Part shown: positions 47,601 through 55,938 of the stretch, in pieces
Position numbering within the stretch: the first letter of the stretch is position 1
Layout: each line of letters begins with the position of its first letter
Assembly (NCBI GenBank): GCA_016714365.1
Contig: JADJNH010000007.1
Span: forward strand, 124,001-188,000
Length of the DNA: 64,000 bases
Reading direction: 5' to 3'
Source: Candidatus Vicinibacter affinis
Lineage (GTDB): Bacteria > Bacteroidota > Bacteroidia > Chitinophagales > Saprospiraceae
The notes under the pieces: model-generated
The model's input: only the letters and a program-made list of their open reading frames with translations
What the model was told of the DNA's origin: nothing
Database searches by the model: none
Position numbers and translations under genes: made by a program

Positions 47601-48634
47601 TGCTGCAAAAACAAACGGCATGTGAGACATTTGTTTGGAATAATGTCACGTACACACAATCAGGAAAATATATTTTTCAGACAATCAATCAATATGGCTG
47701 CGACAGCATCGTCACCTTGGATTTAAACATTGTTTCATCTACCAAAAAAGATACTTCCATTTCCATTTGTGACAGCATAATGTTTCTGGGTAAAAATTTA
47801 ACAAGTTCCGGAAACTATTCCTTTCCTCTAACCAATGCGGCGGGTTGTGATTCCATCGTAAATTTGAATTTGAAAATCAACTCCAACTATTATAAACAAA
47901 ATGTTATAAGATGTGATGCATACGTCTGGGATTTGAATGGCAAAAAGTTTGACACTTCCGGAATGTATTCAGAAAAATATACAAACAGCTCAGGTTGTGA
48001 TTCTATTTATTATTTGGAATTAACCATCCATCCGAAGTATGAATTCACACAACAGGCAGAAGCATGTAAACAATACCGGTGGCCACTCAACAATCAATTG
48101 CTTACAGAATCTGGCCTGTACACCATTCCACTCAAAACCCATCAGGGCTGTGATTCCATTCTCAGTTTGGATCTTAAAATAAATGAAGATTTTGAAAAAC
48201 GGGATACGGTCATCACAGATACGACCTACACATGGCCCGTCAATGCACAGACCTATGACAAGTCCGGAACGTATCAAGAGTCCTTCCGTTCGACGGTAGG
48301 TTGTGATTCGCTCCACTACCTGTATCTGCTCATCAAAAAGAATTACGGAATCTACTATCCCAATATCATATACCCCGGTGGGGTGAACAATGGATTTACA
48401 TTATTCGATGATGGATCGACCATTGCACAGATCACAAAATTATCGATCTACGATCGCTGGGGATCGCAGGTATGGCAACAAGAAAACTTCGCTGCCAATG
48501 ATCCCTCGCTGGGCTGGGACGGCAGCTTCAAGGGGAAAGCAGTCGTTCCGGGCGTATATGTGTGGCATGCTCAATTGACCCTGCAGGATGGTTCGGTGAT
48601 CTCTTGGCAGGGGGAGGTGACGGTGGTGAGATAA
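44621..48634 (+). CDS. Giant surface protein: FG-GAP propeller, 12 GCDS repeats, CHU_C tail (copy 2)
   Basis: About 1337 residues from ATG 44621, which gives a clean signal peptide (MKFNILIKITIFILISF, then VKSQ); the frame also opens at 44558, 21 codons earlier. Same architecture as the gene at 22 kb: FG-GAP blades (DIDGDCNSELIT, DINGNNIPEFII, DFNFDGIPEIYT, DIDGDGLQEIIF) to about residue 460, an adapter beginning at APARGIWNQYAYNP, 12 repeats ending GCDS, and a CHU_C domain (LSIYDRWGSQVW). From ~46010 onward DNA and protein are nearly the same as copy 1, whereas the first ~460 residues differ widely and use A+T-richer codons. The boundary suggests recombination or gene conversion. Repeat arrays lie on both sides. 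Probably a T9SS-exported adhesin (inference). Confidence 0.85.
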   Translation: MKFNILIKITIFILISFVNVKSQHCAGYPDSNFCYKIDGFKSLVTRIDKKIEFPHKVYDASIHLLADIDGDCNSELITFSRRGDSIYIIDLVNGITKITIPIKNVNASENSILISDINGNNIPEFIIQTVRNPANPDNFDSDRLICYGLDGSILWISDTTVNAVNNGNARTGAIGICDFNFDGIPEIYTSNKIFNALTGKKLADGGNNGFGYNRLAIGTYIPISVAANLDSDTSDLELAAGFSIYKVMITNPNGMTGNSMIAKNILFNGSTEDGTTSIADINSDGILDVIVSAPTRNSDPILYAYYLDNNSPSLISYASFPNVQQISHASVGNLNNNGSPSIIVNISTKLYSFRFNGSQVFNPDWILNTTDTSGVCGIGIYDIDGDGLQEIIFRDMTDLRILSGIGSTPFVMSQIKCSSPTLREFPTISDYDHTGNIKICVTCTDPFPYRNPRITVFGPPDGDHWAPARGIWNQYAYNPLYINDDLTVPRYQKNQATYRNGKYNNFMQQESLLDSNGFYKSPAASLTGKIQCINYDPITKLYTLTFDLFNRKDASAVADSNLAISFFNGDPTNAGTLIGHYYTLRSIYPGDSLLNLEFKFSARNLSDLFMVINSVRNTPGNFGDQDFLQAECDYTDNISRTIDLPKIDSIHAMICKGSSYRFVDTSIVDAGKYYRKLSSVKGCDSLITILDLTTADTIYINQSIQTCDAYFWNHQTLTQTGIYRFDTINQFGCDSIVNLDLTIHKSNATNIRHTDCDAYSWNGQTYNTGGIYSYKTKNSFGCDSTVTLELTLHHSDSNHLQIETCNSFVWNGRTYTQSGVYTLDTINQFGCDSVVQLNLNINSQINKTIVQTSCDAYQWNGRNYSQSGIYTDTTQSSKGCDSITTLQLTINKSNSSNTVHTTCDRYVWNGNTYTQSGTYTFQTQNASGCDSTATLQLTVKNSTQSEINVASCDKYFWNNVSYTQSGTYQYNTINSSGCDSTAVLNLVIHKSDSLLQKQTACETFVWNNVTYTQSGKYIFQTINQYGCDSIVTLDLNIVSSTKKDTSISICDSIMFLGKNLTSSGNYSFPLTNAAGCDSIVNLNLKINSNYYKQNVIRCDAYVWDLNGKKFDTSGMYSEKYTNSSGCDSIYYLELTIHPKYEFTQQAEACKQYRWPLNNQLLTESGLYTIPLKTHQGCDSILSLDLKINEDFEKRDTVITDTTYTWPVNAQTYDKSGTYQESFRSTVGCDSLHYLYLLIKKNYGIYYPNIIYPGGVNNGFTLFDDGSTIAQITKLSIYDRWGSQVWQQENFAANDPSLGWDGSFKGKAVVPGVYVWHAQLTLQDGSVISWQGEVTVVR

Positions 48635-48962
48635 GAATTTTGTCTGAACTGGGATTTATGGGAGTTGTGGGAAGGAATATCATTTTTTTTTGGATTGATT
48701 GAAGATGTAATATTCTTAGTTATGAAATATAATTTTATTCTCTCGATCTCACCCATCCCATGCATCCCAAAAATCATGGTTCAGACAGATAACGGAATTT
48801 TGTCTGAACTGGGATTTATGGGATTGTTGGGAGTTGTGGGAAGGATTATCATTTCTTTTTGAATTTATTGAAGATGTAATATTCTTGACCATGGATAAAA
48901 TTCCATCATCGCGATCTCATTAATCCCATACATCCCAAAAATCATGGTTCAGACAATTGATG
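48635..48962 (+). repeat. Palindromic G-rich repeats 3' of the second giant gene
   Basis: Begins right after the stop codon, as in the 26-kb copy. First B half is shortened by one 9-base unit (three GGG runs, 48651-48671). The second is full (GGG-N6 x3-GGG, 48811-48840). A halves lie at about 48748-48793 and 48918-48960. The remaining ~110 bases up to the hmgA start (49074) show no feature. Confidence 0.88.
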
Positions 48963-49073
48963 GGGATTGTATTACAGACCCGCCTTCATGATAATAATCA
49001 TGTCTGACGTTGATTCCCATCAAGACCTCTGAGCGCATATTTTCTTTCCTTCGTGCTTAGAATTTTAAGCAGT

Positions 49074-50249
49074 ATGTCCGTATATCATTCTCAGGGTAAG
49101 ATTCCTCATAAAAGGCATGTCGCCTATAGACAAAAAACGGGTGAGTTGTACCATGAAGAACTCTTCGGAACCGAAGGGTTTTCGTCAACATCCTCTCTGG
49201 TGTACCATCTGAGGCCGCCTACCCGTGTCCGTCAAATCGGAAAGCCATGGTCCATCAAACCGGAATTAGCGTTCGAGGATAATTTACAGGCATTGAGTTT
49301 TTCTGGATTCAAGGCCACTCCAAAAGCCGATTACATAGAGAGCCGCAGGACTTTGTTTCTCAACGCGGATATGTCCGTAAGTCTTGCAGCTCCTACCGAA
49401 TCCCTAAGAAGTTATTTTTATAAAAATGCCGATGCCGACGAGATGATTTTCATCCATGAAGGTGCTGGTGTGTTGCGTACCAGTTATGGCAATGTACGTT
49501 TTGAGTATGGCGATTATCTGGTCATACCACGGGGAACTGTCTACCAGATTGAATTTGATTCAGGCCTTAACCGTCACCTGATTGTGGAGTCTCATGGACC
49601 TATCCGAACGCCTGGTCGTTACCGCAACGCCATGGGACAATATCTGGAACATTCCCCTTTTTGTGAACGTGACTTCAAACTTCCTACGGATCTGGAAACC
49701 ATCGATCAGGAAGGTGAGTTTCATCTGCGAATAAAAAAACGTGGGATGATTTACCCTTTCGTATATTCCAATCATCCTTTTGATGTAGTTGGGTGGGATG
49801 GTTATAACTATCCTTATGGAATTTCGATCTTTGACTTCGAACCCATTACAGGACGCATCCACATGCCTCCACCCATTCACCAACAGTTTGAAGGTCGTGG
49901 CTTTGTCATTTGTTCTTTCGTTCCAAGAATGTATGATTACCATCCCGACGCCATTCCGGCTCCATACCACCACAGCAATATTGACTCCGACGAAATTCTC
50001 TATTATGTGGATGGCGATTTTATGAGCAGAAACAACATTCAAAAAGGTCAGCTGACCCTACATCCTGCCGGCATTCCGCACGGACCACATCCGGGAGCGA
50101 TTGAGAGAAGTATTGGACAAAAAGATACCAAAGAACTGGCCGTGATGATTGATCCTTTCAGTCCTGTAAGCATCACCAAAGATGCCATGGAAATTGAGGT
50201 CAAGGATTACTACAAATCATGGTTGGAAGAACCGGTGAGCGCACATTAA
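49074..50249 (+). CDS. hmgA: Homogentisate 1,2-dioxygenase
   Basis: Fe(II) enzyme that opens the ring of homogentisate to maleylacetoacetate in tyrosine/phenylalanine degradation. About 391 residues from ATG 49074 (MSVYHSQG); the frame opens at a GTG 49053 but the ATG fits the family start. Cupin core motifs are present: IHEGAGVLRTSYG, YGDYLVIPRGTVYQIEF, PFDVVGWDGYNYPYGISIFDFEP, and the C-terminal metal site YHHSNIDSDEILYYVDGDF and HPAGIPHGPHPGA with His/Glu ligands. At this length it belongs to the bacterial class shorter than the ~440-residue animal enzyme. It is followed after 36 bases by hppD, which makes its substrate. Confidence 0.93.
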   Translation: MSVYHSQGKIPHKRHVAYRQKTGELYHEELFGTEGFSSTSSLVYHLRPPTRVRQIGKPWSIKPELAFEDNLQALSFSGFKATPKADYIESRRTLFLNADMSVSLAAPTESLRSYFYKNADADEMIFIHEGAGVLRTSYGNVRFEYGDYLVIPRGTVYQIEFDSGLNRHLIVESHGPIRTPGRYRNAMGQYLEHSPFCERDFKLPTDLETIDQEGEFHLRIKKRGMIYPFVYSNHPFDVVGWDGYNYPYGISIFDFEPITGRIHMPPPIHQQFEGRGFVICSFVPRMYDYHPDAIPAPYHHSNIDSDEILYYVDGDFMSRNNIQKGQLTLHPAGIPHGPHPGAIERSIGQKDTKELAVMIDPFSPVSITKDAMEIEVKDYYKSWLEEPVSAH

Positions 50250-50285
50250 TAAAAACTATTTTGCTAAAATTTAATATTACTTAAG

Positions 50286-51440
50286 ATGATGAAAGATCTG
50301 ACCACCGTACAGAATTATTCCTACAGCGGAGAAAAGATTTTCGAAAAAGCTCAGGATTTTCTCCCCATTAATGGAACTGATTTTGTTGAACTTTACGTAG
50401 GCAATGCCAAACAGGCAGCGCATTTTTATAAAACTGCTTTCGGATTTCAGTCTGTTGCCTATTCAGGATTGGAGACCGGCAATAAAGAAAAGTGCTCCTA
50501 TGTCATCCAACAAGGAAAAATACGCCTGGTATTAACCTCTCCATTCAATCCGGACAGTGAAATTTCACAACACATTAGAATGCATGGCGATGGTGTTAAG
50601 TACATTGCACTGTGGGTAGATGATGCCAGAAAAGCATTTGAGGAAACTGTGTCGCGCGGTGCAAAATCATTCCTCGAACCGGTAAGTGTTTCAGACGAAT
50701 TTGGCGAAATTGTTAAATCAGGAATACATACCTACGGTGATACCGTTCACCTGTTCATAGAAAGAAAAAATTATCACGGTCCTTTTATGCCTGGATACAT
50801 AGCCTGGCATTCAGATTATCAACCTTCTGAGACTGGTCTCAAATACATCGATCACATGGTGGGTAATGTCGAACTTGGTGGAATGGACAAGTGGGCAAGA
50901 TTCTATGCAGAAGTGATGGGTTTTGCCAATCTGATTACCTTCGACGACAAAGACATTTCTACCAAATACACCGCCTTGATGAGCAAGGTGATGACCAACG
51001 GGAATGGCCGAATCAAATTCCCCATCAACGAACCTGCAATGGGGCTAAAAAAATCACAGATCGAGGAATATCTTGATTTTTATAAAGGTCCGGGTTGTCA
51101 GCACATTGCAGTTGCCACCGACAACATCATCTTCACCATCAGTGAAATGAGAAAGAGAGGTGTTGAATTTCTTCATGTGCCCGGTGATTACTATGATACG
51201 GTCAAATCCAGGGTGGGTATCATAGAAGAAGACATGGAAGAGTTGAGAAAACTCGGCATCATGGTGGATCGTGACGAAGACGGTTACCTCCTGCAGATAT
51301 TTACCAGACCGGTGGAAGATCGTCCGACCCTGTTCTTTGAAATCATCCAACGCAAAGGAGCAAAGTCATTCGGGAAAGGTAACTTTCAGGCTCTGTTCGA
51401 GAGCATAGAAGCCGAACAAGCTCGTCGCGGAACTTTATAG
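50286..51440 (+). CDS. hppD: 4-hydroxyphenylpyruvate dioxygenase
   Basis: Converts 4-hydroxyphenylpyruvate to homogentisate, the step before HmgA. 384 residues made of two vicinal-oxygen-chelate halves. The Fe(II) ligands are in YIDHMVGNV (His, about residue 188), CQHIAVATDNI (His, about 273) and the C-terminal LFFEIIQRKG (Glu, about 356). The N-terminal half has FVELYVGNAKQAAHFY. Start ATG 50286 (or 50289). hmgA-hppD forms a compact tyrosine-catabolic operon; fumarylacetoacetase and maleylacetoacetate isomerase are not in the window. Confidence 0.95.
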   Translation: MMKDLTTVQNYSYSGEKIFEKAQDFLPINGTDFVELYVGNAKQAAHFYKTAFGFQSVAYSGLETGNKEKCSYVIQQGKIRLVLTSPFNPDSEISQHIRMHGDGVKYIALWVDDARKAFEETVSRGAKSFLEPVSVSDEFGEIVKSGIHTYGDTVHLFIERKNYHGPFMPGYIAWHSDYQPSETGLKYIDHMVGNVELGGMDKWARFYAEVMGFANLITFDDKDISTKYTALMSKVMTNGNGRIKFPINEPAMGLKKSQIEEYLDFYKGPGCQHIAVATDNIIFTISEMRKRGVEFLHVPGDYYDTVKSRVGIIEEDMEELRKLGIMVDRDEDGYLLQIFTRPVEDRPTLFFEIIQRKGAKSFGKGNFQALFESIEAEQARRGTL

Positions 51441-51795
51441 TCATCAAAAGGCCGTTTCATTTGCTCGGTCTGGTGGCCTGGTGCTTAGATTTTAGAGACA
51501 TATTGTGCGATTATTAGAAAACCATTTAGGTTAAGGCTCTGTATTCGATGCTTTCCTCCCATTAAATTGCAACTGATTGGCGAACAACTTGTTAAGTTAG
51601 CAAATTTATTCCCAATGGGAAGGTCAAAGTAAGCTAAAACAGGCTGTATCATAAAATTTATGGCATTTATGAAATAAAACACGTATCTTTGTGGTACTTT
51701 GTCTGAAGATTGTATCTCAATCTACTGGTAAAATTCAATTACCGTCGGTTTCACATTACATTTTTCTTTAAAGTGCCTAACATTAAAAAACTTTA
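51441..51795 (+). promoter_or_regulatory. Intergenic region and long 5' leader of the helicase-csp genes
   Basis: 355 bases. TATCTTTG at 51684-51691 is an exact TAnnTTTG box and would give a 5' leader of about 95 bases before the DEAD-box ATG. Long leaders are typical of cold-inducible helicase and csp transcripts. The -33 partner is weak (TTTA). Upstream of it no gene or strong hairpin is seen. Confidence 0.45.
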
Positions 51796-52926
51796 ATGAC
51801 GTTTACTGATTTGAATTTAATTACGCCGCTACTTTCGGCGCTCGATAAAAAAAATTACCTAAAACCTTCCCCCATTCAGGCCAAAAGTATCCCACACCTG
51901 CTCGCAGGGAAAGACATCTTTGGCTGTGCCCAGACCGGTACAGGAAAAACCGCTGCTTTTACACTTCCTATCTTGCAAATGATGGAAGCCTCTAAAACCA
52001 ATCAAATAAGAAGGACCATAAAAGCTTTAATTCTTGCACCTACCCGCGAACTGGCAACCCAGATCAGCGAAAATGTAAGAGATTATGGAGCTAACCTAAA
52101 TTTCACACATGCAACTGTCTTCGGAGGAGTGTCCCAGACACAACAAGTCAATGCATTGAGAAGAGGAATTGATATCCTGATTGCAACGCCCGGCAGATTG
52201 CTGGATCTCATGCAACAGGGATTTGTCAATCTGAATCATGTGGAATATTTCGTTTTGGATGAAGCTGACCGCATGCTGGACATGGGATTCATCAATGACA
52301 TGAGAAAAGTGATCGCCAAGTTGCCGGCAAAAAAACAAACCATGTTTTTTTCCGCCACAGCTGCACCAAATATCATGCAACTCGCCAATACCATTCTTAA
52401 AAATCCGGTAAGCGTTTCCGTCAATCCTGTTTCCTCTACTGCACCTGCGATCAGACAAAGTGTTTACTTTGTACAACGTCCTCAAAAAAGTGCTTTACTG
52501 AAACATATCCTGAAGACAGATAAAATCGATCACGTGTTGATCTTTACCCGCACCAAAAGAGGTGCTGATAAAGTTGCCAAAGACCTTAAAGGAATCAACA
52601 TCAAAGCAGAAGCCATCCACGGGAATAAGTCTCAGACTGCCCGCGAAAAAGCCCTTAAAGGTTTTAAGGACAGGACAGTAAGTGTATTGGTTGCTACCGA
52701 TATCGCATCAAGAGGAATTGATGTGGACAAACTCACCCACGTGATCAATTATGAAATTCCTGAACAAGCTGAAAATTACGTACATCGCATCGGCCGGACC
52801 GGTAGAGCGGGTGAAACAGGTGAAGCTGTTTCCCTTTGCAGTACAGAAGAAATGGCTTATTTTAGAGGCATACAAAAATTAATAAAAAAAGATATTGAAG
52901 TCATTAAAAAACATCCCTACCTGTAG
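51796..52926 (+). CDS. DEAD-box RNA helicase (RhlE-like)
   Basis: 376 residues containing the two RecA lobes and almost nothing beyond. Motifs in order: Q-motif region (PSPIQAKSIPHLL), I AQTGTGKT, Ia PTRELATQ, GG, Ib TPGRLLD, II DEAD in VLDEADRMLDMGF, III SAT, IV VLIFTRT, V ATDIASRGIDV, VI YVHRIGRTGRAG. ATP-dependent unwinding of short RNA duplexes in mRNA or ribosome assembly. The short tail fits the minimal RhlE-type helicases common in Bacteroidota. A cold-shock protein gene follows 61 bases later, suggesting joint low-temperature expression. Confidence 0.94.
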   Translation: MTFTDLNLITPLLSALDKKNYLKPSPIQAKSIPHLLAGKDIFGCAQTGTGKTAAFTLPILQMMEASKTNQIRRTIKALILAPTRELATQISENVRDYGANLNFTHATVFGGVSQTQQVNALRRGIDILIATPGRLLDLMQQGFVNLNHVEYFVLDEADRMLDMGFINDMRKVIAKLPAKKQTMFFSATAAPNIMQLANTILKNPVSVSVNPVSSTAPAIRQSVYFVQRPQKSALLKHILKTDKIDHVLIFTRTKRGADKVAKDLKGINIKAEAIHGNKSQTAREKALKGFKDRTVSVLVATDIASRGIDVDKLTHVINYEIPEQAENYVHRIGRTGRAGETGEAVSLCSTEEMAYFRGIQKLIKKDIEVIKKHPYL

Positions 52927-52987
52927 GACTTTTTCTTCAACATCTATTACAAGAATAATTATATTAAACAATCATTAAATTAAAAGC

Positions 52988-53176
52988 ATGAAAAACGGTG
53001 TAGTAAAATTTTACAACGAAGCCAAAGGATTTGGATTTATTAAAGAAGATAATGGACAAGAAATTTTTGTTCATGCTTCCGGATTAAAAGAAGAGATTCG
53101 CGAAAACGATAAGGTTACCTTTGACGTTCAGGATGGAAAAAAAGGTCTTAACGCGGTTAACGTAAAGTTAGCTTAA
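52988..53176 (+). CDS. CspA-family cold-shock protein
   Basis: 62-residue single OB-fold domain with both RNA-binding motifs, KGFGFIK (RNP1, about 14-20) and EIFVHAS (RNP2, about 26-32), and the usual GVVKFYNEAKG start. Binds single-stranded RNA/DNA and melts structure at low temperature. It is downstream of a DEAD-box helicase in the same direction, an arrangement seen often in Bacteroidota. The 3' untranslated region carries several hairpins ending in a strong terminator (53357-53394). Confidence 0.96.
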   Translation: MKNGVVKFYNEAKGFGFIKEDNGQEIFVHASGLKEEIRENDKVTFDVQDGKKGLNAVNVKLA

Positions 53177-53356
53177 GCTTAAGGCTATAATTCCAACAGA
53201 CGTTCTATAGTTTTTCGTCCTGCTTCTTTAAAATTTAAGATGGATTTTCCATCAGTGTTTTCTGATTAAATATTTTTTTAGAATCAGGCGCCGGGCTTTC
53301 GCCAGGTGGATAGAAGGATCGATGAAATTCATCCAAAATCAATTGAAGTCTTACAA
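53177..53356 (+). other. Structured 3' region after csp
   Basis: 180 bases between the csp stop and its terminator. Hairpins: GATGGA-TTT-TCCATC (53239-53253) and GGCG...CGCC (about 53287-53303, in an unusually G+C-rich patch). This could be a long 3' UTR or a separate small RNA sharing the terminator. The leftward 79-codon ORF across it (53235-53474) has no family features. Confidence 0.4.
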
Positions 53357-53394
53357 AAATCAAGGAGTACTCAGTACTCCTTGATTTCTTTTTT
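53357..53394 (+). terminator. Strong rho-independent terminator after csp
   Basis: Perfect 15-bp arms (53357-53371 and 53373-53387) around a single C, forming AAATCAAGGAGTACT and its complement, followed by a T-rich tract (CTTTTTTG, 53388-53395). It is in the rightward sense. Confidence 0.85.
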
Positions 53395-53650
53395 GATTGC
53401 ATTTTCTGCTGCAACTGTGCCCCTTTTTGGTACAGAATTACAACTTTGATGCACCCAAATTCAAGTGTCCGCATCGCACCATCTTTAGATCAGGAATAAT
53501 CTACATGGACCCTCATGATTTATCCCTTTTCATAATCAAGTTTTATCTTAAATTTGACTTGTGATTCAGTCCTTTGAAGACGAATGGATTTTCTCATGGC
53601 AGTGTTGATATTCCATTTTGTCAAAAGCCAACTCATCAGATGCTGTATTT

Positions 53651-54733
53651 ATGAAAGAAAATATCTACTCCGTTATCGCAGGTACAGGAAGTTTTATTCC
53701 CGAAAATGTTATCCTCAACAGCGATTTCATGCAAAGTACTTTTTATGATCAGGATAAAAAGAATATAGATACGCCCAATGAAGATTTAATCAGCAAGTTT
53801 CAAAAAATAACCACCATCAGCGAAAGGCGCTACGCAGACGATCACATGGTTACTTCTGACATGGCCTACCTGGCTGCAAAGGATGCCTTGGAATCTTCCG
53901 GCATCGATCCGGAAAGTCTTGACCTGATCATCGTTGCACATAATTTTGGGAATGTCAAAAAGAATAACCGCAAATCTGATTTAGTGCCGAGCCTTGCCTC
54001 CAGGGTTAAATATCACCTGGGCATTAAAAATCCTAACACAGTCGCATTTGACCTCATCTTTGGCTGCCCGGGATGGCTCCAAGGCATGATCCAGGCGGAT
54101 TACCAGATCAAATCAGGCAATGCACAACAAATCATGGTCATCGGCTCTGAAATGCTCTCCAGGGTCTCCGATCCACATGATCGGGACAGTATGATCTACT
54201 CTGATGGTGCAGGCGCAACCATTCTTAAAGCTATACGCAGTGAAGTACCGATCGGAATGATCGCCCACTCCGTCCGGACAGATGCCTTTAATGAAGCTCA
54301 CTATCTCGAAATGAAGGAGTCTAACAGCCCGGATTATTCTGGATCTGAGCTTTATCTCAAAATGCAGGGACGCAAACTTTATGAATATGCGCTGAATCAG
54401 GTTCCGCAATTGGTTAAAGACTGCATCGTAAAATCTGATCTTCAATTCGACCAAATCAAAAAAGTACTCATCCATCAGGCCAATGGCAAAATGGATGAAG
54501 CCATCCTTCACAGAATATGCCAACTTTTTGGAAAAAAATCTGATCCCGCCAGTCTGATGCCCATGACCATTGATAAACTGGGAAACAGCTCTACGGCTAC
54601 ACTTCCAACACTCCTCGATCTGATCCTAAAAAATAAAATGAAGGACCACGATCTGAATAAAGACGACTATGCTGTTTTTGCATCTGTAGGCGCAGGAATG
54701 AACATCAATGCGTTTACCTATAAATTTGCTTGA
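53651..54733 (+). CDS. 3-oxoacyl-ACP synthase III (KAS III/FabH-like)
   Basis: Thiolase-fold condensing enzyme. I take ATG 53651 (MKENIYSVIAGTG, about 360 residues); the frame opens 11 codons earlier with TTG 53618. The catalytic triad is visible: Cys in DLIFGCPGWLQG, His in VLIHQANGKMDE, and Asn in KLGNSSTATLP. The N-terminal GTGSFIPENV is typical of FabH. It is longer than E. coli FabH (317) and has an insertion around residues 30-60 after the first strand. That is a feature of FabH-like paralogues used outside primary fatty-acid initiation, so the substrate is uncertain. The gene is alone: stops meet the convergent FNT gene with 3 bases between. Confidence 0.85.
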   Translation: MKENIYSVIAGTGSFIPENVILNSDFMQSTFYDQDKKNIDTPNEDLISKFQKITTISERRYADDHMVTSDMAYLAAKDALESSGIDPESLDLIIVAHNFGNVKKNNRKSDLVPSLASRVKYHLGIKNPNTVAFDLIFGCPGWLQGMIQADYQIKSGNAQQIMVIGSEMLSRVSDPHDRDSMIYSDGAGATILKAIRSEVPIGMIAHSVRTDAFNEAHYLEMKESNSPDYSGSELYLKMQGRKLYEYALNQVPQLVKDCIVKSDLQFDQIKKVLIHQANGKMDEAILHRICQLFGKKSDPASLMPMTIDKLGNSSTATLPTLLDLILKNKMKDHDLNKDDYAVFASVGAGMNINAFTYKFA

Positions 54734-54736
54734 TGA

Positions 54737-55561
54737 CTACCTAATTTTAGGCGTTCTTCCATAGATCATATAATAAAAAAAAGAAACAAACAAACTTCCA
54801 CCTGCAAGATTTCCTAAAATTACAGGAACCAAATTTTTTATAAATCCTGCAAAGTTGATCGACTCTGCACCGGGAACTAAAAGATTTGCTTCCTTCAACA
54901 AAAAACCCATCGGAATCAGAAACATGTTTGCGATGCTGTGCTCAAATCCACAAGCCACAAATGCAGTGATGGGGAAAATAATCACCACCACCTTATCCAC
55001 TACACTCCTACCTGCCTGTGCCATCCAAACCGCCAAACAAACCAACACATTACACAACATGCCACTGAAAAAACACTGCAGAAAGGATAAATTACATTTC
55101 ATTGCAGCAATTTTAACATAAGTCATTCCAACCGCACCTCCATTCATGTCTGGATGTCCGGAAAAGTAAACCAATAATGCAATGCCTGCAGCTCCTATAA
55201 AATTTGCGGAAGCTACTACAATCCAGTTGCGCAATACTTCTGAAAACTTCAACTTACCATCTGCCCAGGCCATCACCAGTAAATTGTTTCCGGTAAAAAG
55301 TTCGGCACCGGCTATGACCACCAATATCAATCCCAATGAAAATACCAGCCCTCCAATAAACCTTCCTGCAACAAAACCCAATCCTGTTTCAGATTGAACC
55401 AACACAAAACACATCGCACCCAATCCAATAAATGCCCCAGCAAGAATACCCAACATAAACATGGATAGCAAAGGAAGTCTCGCTTTAACAACACCGACAT
55501 TTTCTACCCGTTCTGCAATTTCCTTTGGTGAAAAAGCATCAAATCCAAAAATTTCCTGCAT
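54737..55561 (-). CDS. Formate/nitrite transporter (FNT/FocA-NirC) family channel
   Basis: 274 residues, about six membrane helices. FNT features: N-terminal amphipathic segment (FSPKEIAERVENVGVVKA), first-helix GILAGAFIGLGA, the AGAELFTGNNLLV loop (omega-loop region), SGMLCNVLVCLAVWMA in helix 4, and FVACGFEHSIANM (conserved His of the pore). The family are pentameric channels for formate, nitrite or hydrosulfide. FEHSIANMF is shared by FocA and NirC, so the substrate is open. No formate or nitrite enzyme is adjacent. Confidence 0.92.
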   Translation of the reverse strand: MQEIFGFDAFSPKEIAERVENVGVVKARLPLLSMFMLGILAGAFIGLGAMCFVLVQSETGLGFVAGRFIGGLVFSLGLILVVIAGAELFTGNNLLVMAWADGKLKFSEVLRNWIVVASANFIGAAGIALLVYFSGHPDMNGGAVGMTYVKIAAMKCNLSFLQCFFSGMLCNVLVCLAVWMAQAGRSVVDKVVVIIFPITAFVACGFEHSIANMFLIPMGFLLKEANLLVPGAESINFAGFIKNLVPVILGNLAGGSLFVSFFYYMIYGRTPKIR

Positions 55562-55938
55562 AAAATGGCTTTATATTATTTTCAAATGTAATACAAAGCC
55601 AGAAGAGAAGTCTTAACTTTCCAAATTGAAATAACTGGTCAGATAAATTTTATGGGGATTAATTAGAAATTAAGCAGCATTAATAGATGGTTTAAATAGA
55701 TTCGGATACCTTATATAATTATCGAATGAGAAATTCCGATCGGCCTTTTTCATTTTAGCTAAAACTGATTTAAAAAGCGTTCAAAACAAAATACTGTTTG
55801 AGCTCACATGCAGATATGCTAATGAATTTATGACAGTAAGGCCTGAAGCTATTCTGACTGCTTATGGCGAGTTTATTTTGTTTAGCTTTTTAAAACAGTT
55901 TTAGCGTTAAGAAATGAAAACAGCCTTGATTTTTTTTG
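55562..55938. other. Intergenic region upstream of the FNT gene
   Basis: A+T-rich, no ORF above noise. It includes the promoter of the leftward FNT gene, which I cannot place with confidence. It runs into the inverted-repeat element that follows. Confidence 0.35.

Noticed and set aside
53235..53474. 79-codon leftward ORF over the csp terminator
   Set aside because: It runs through a strong hairpin terminator and lacks domain features.
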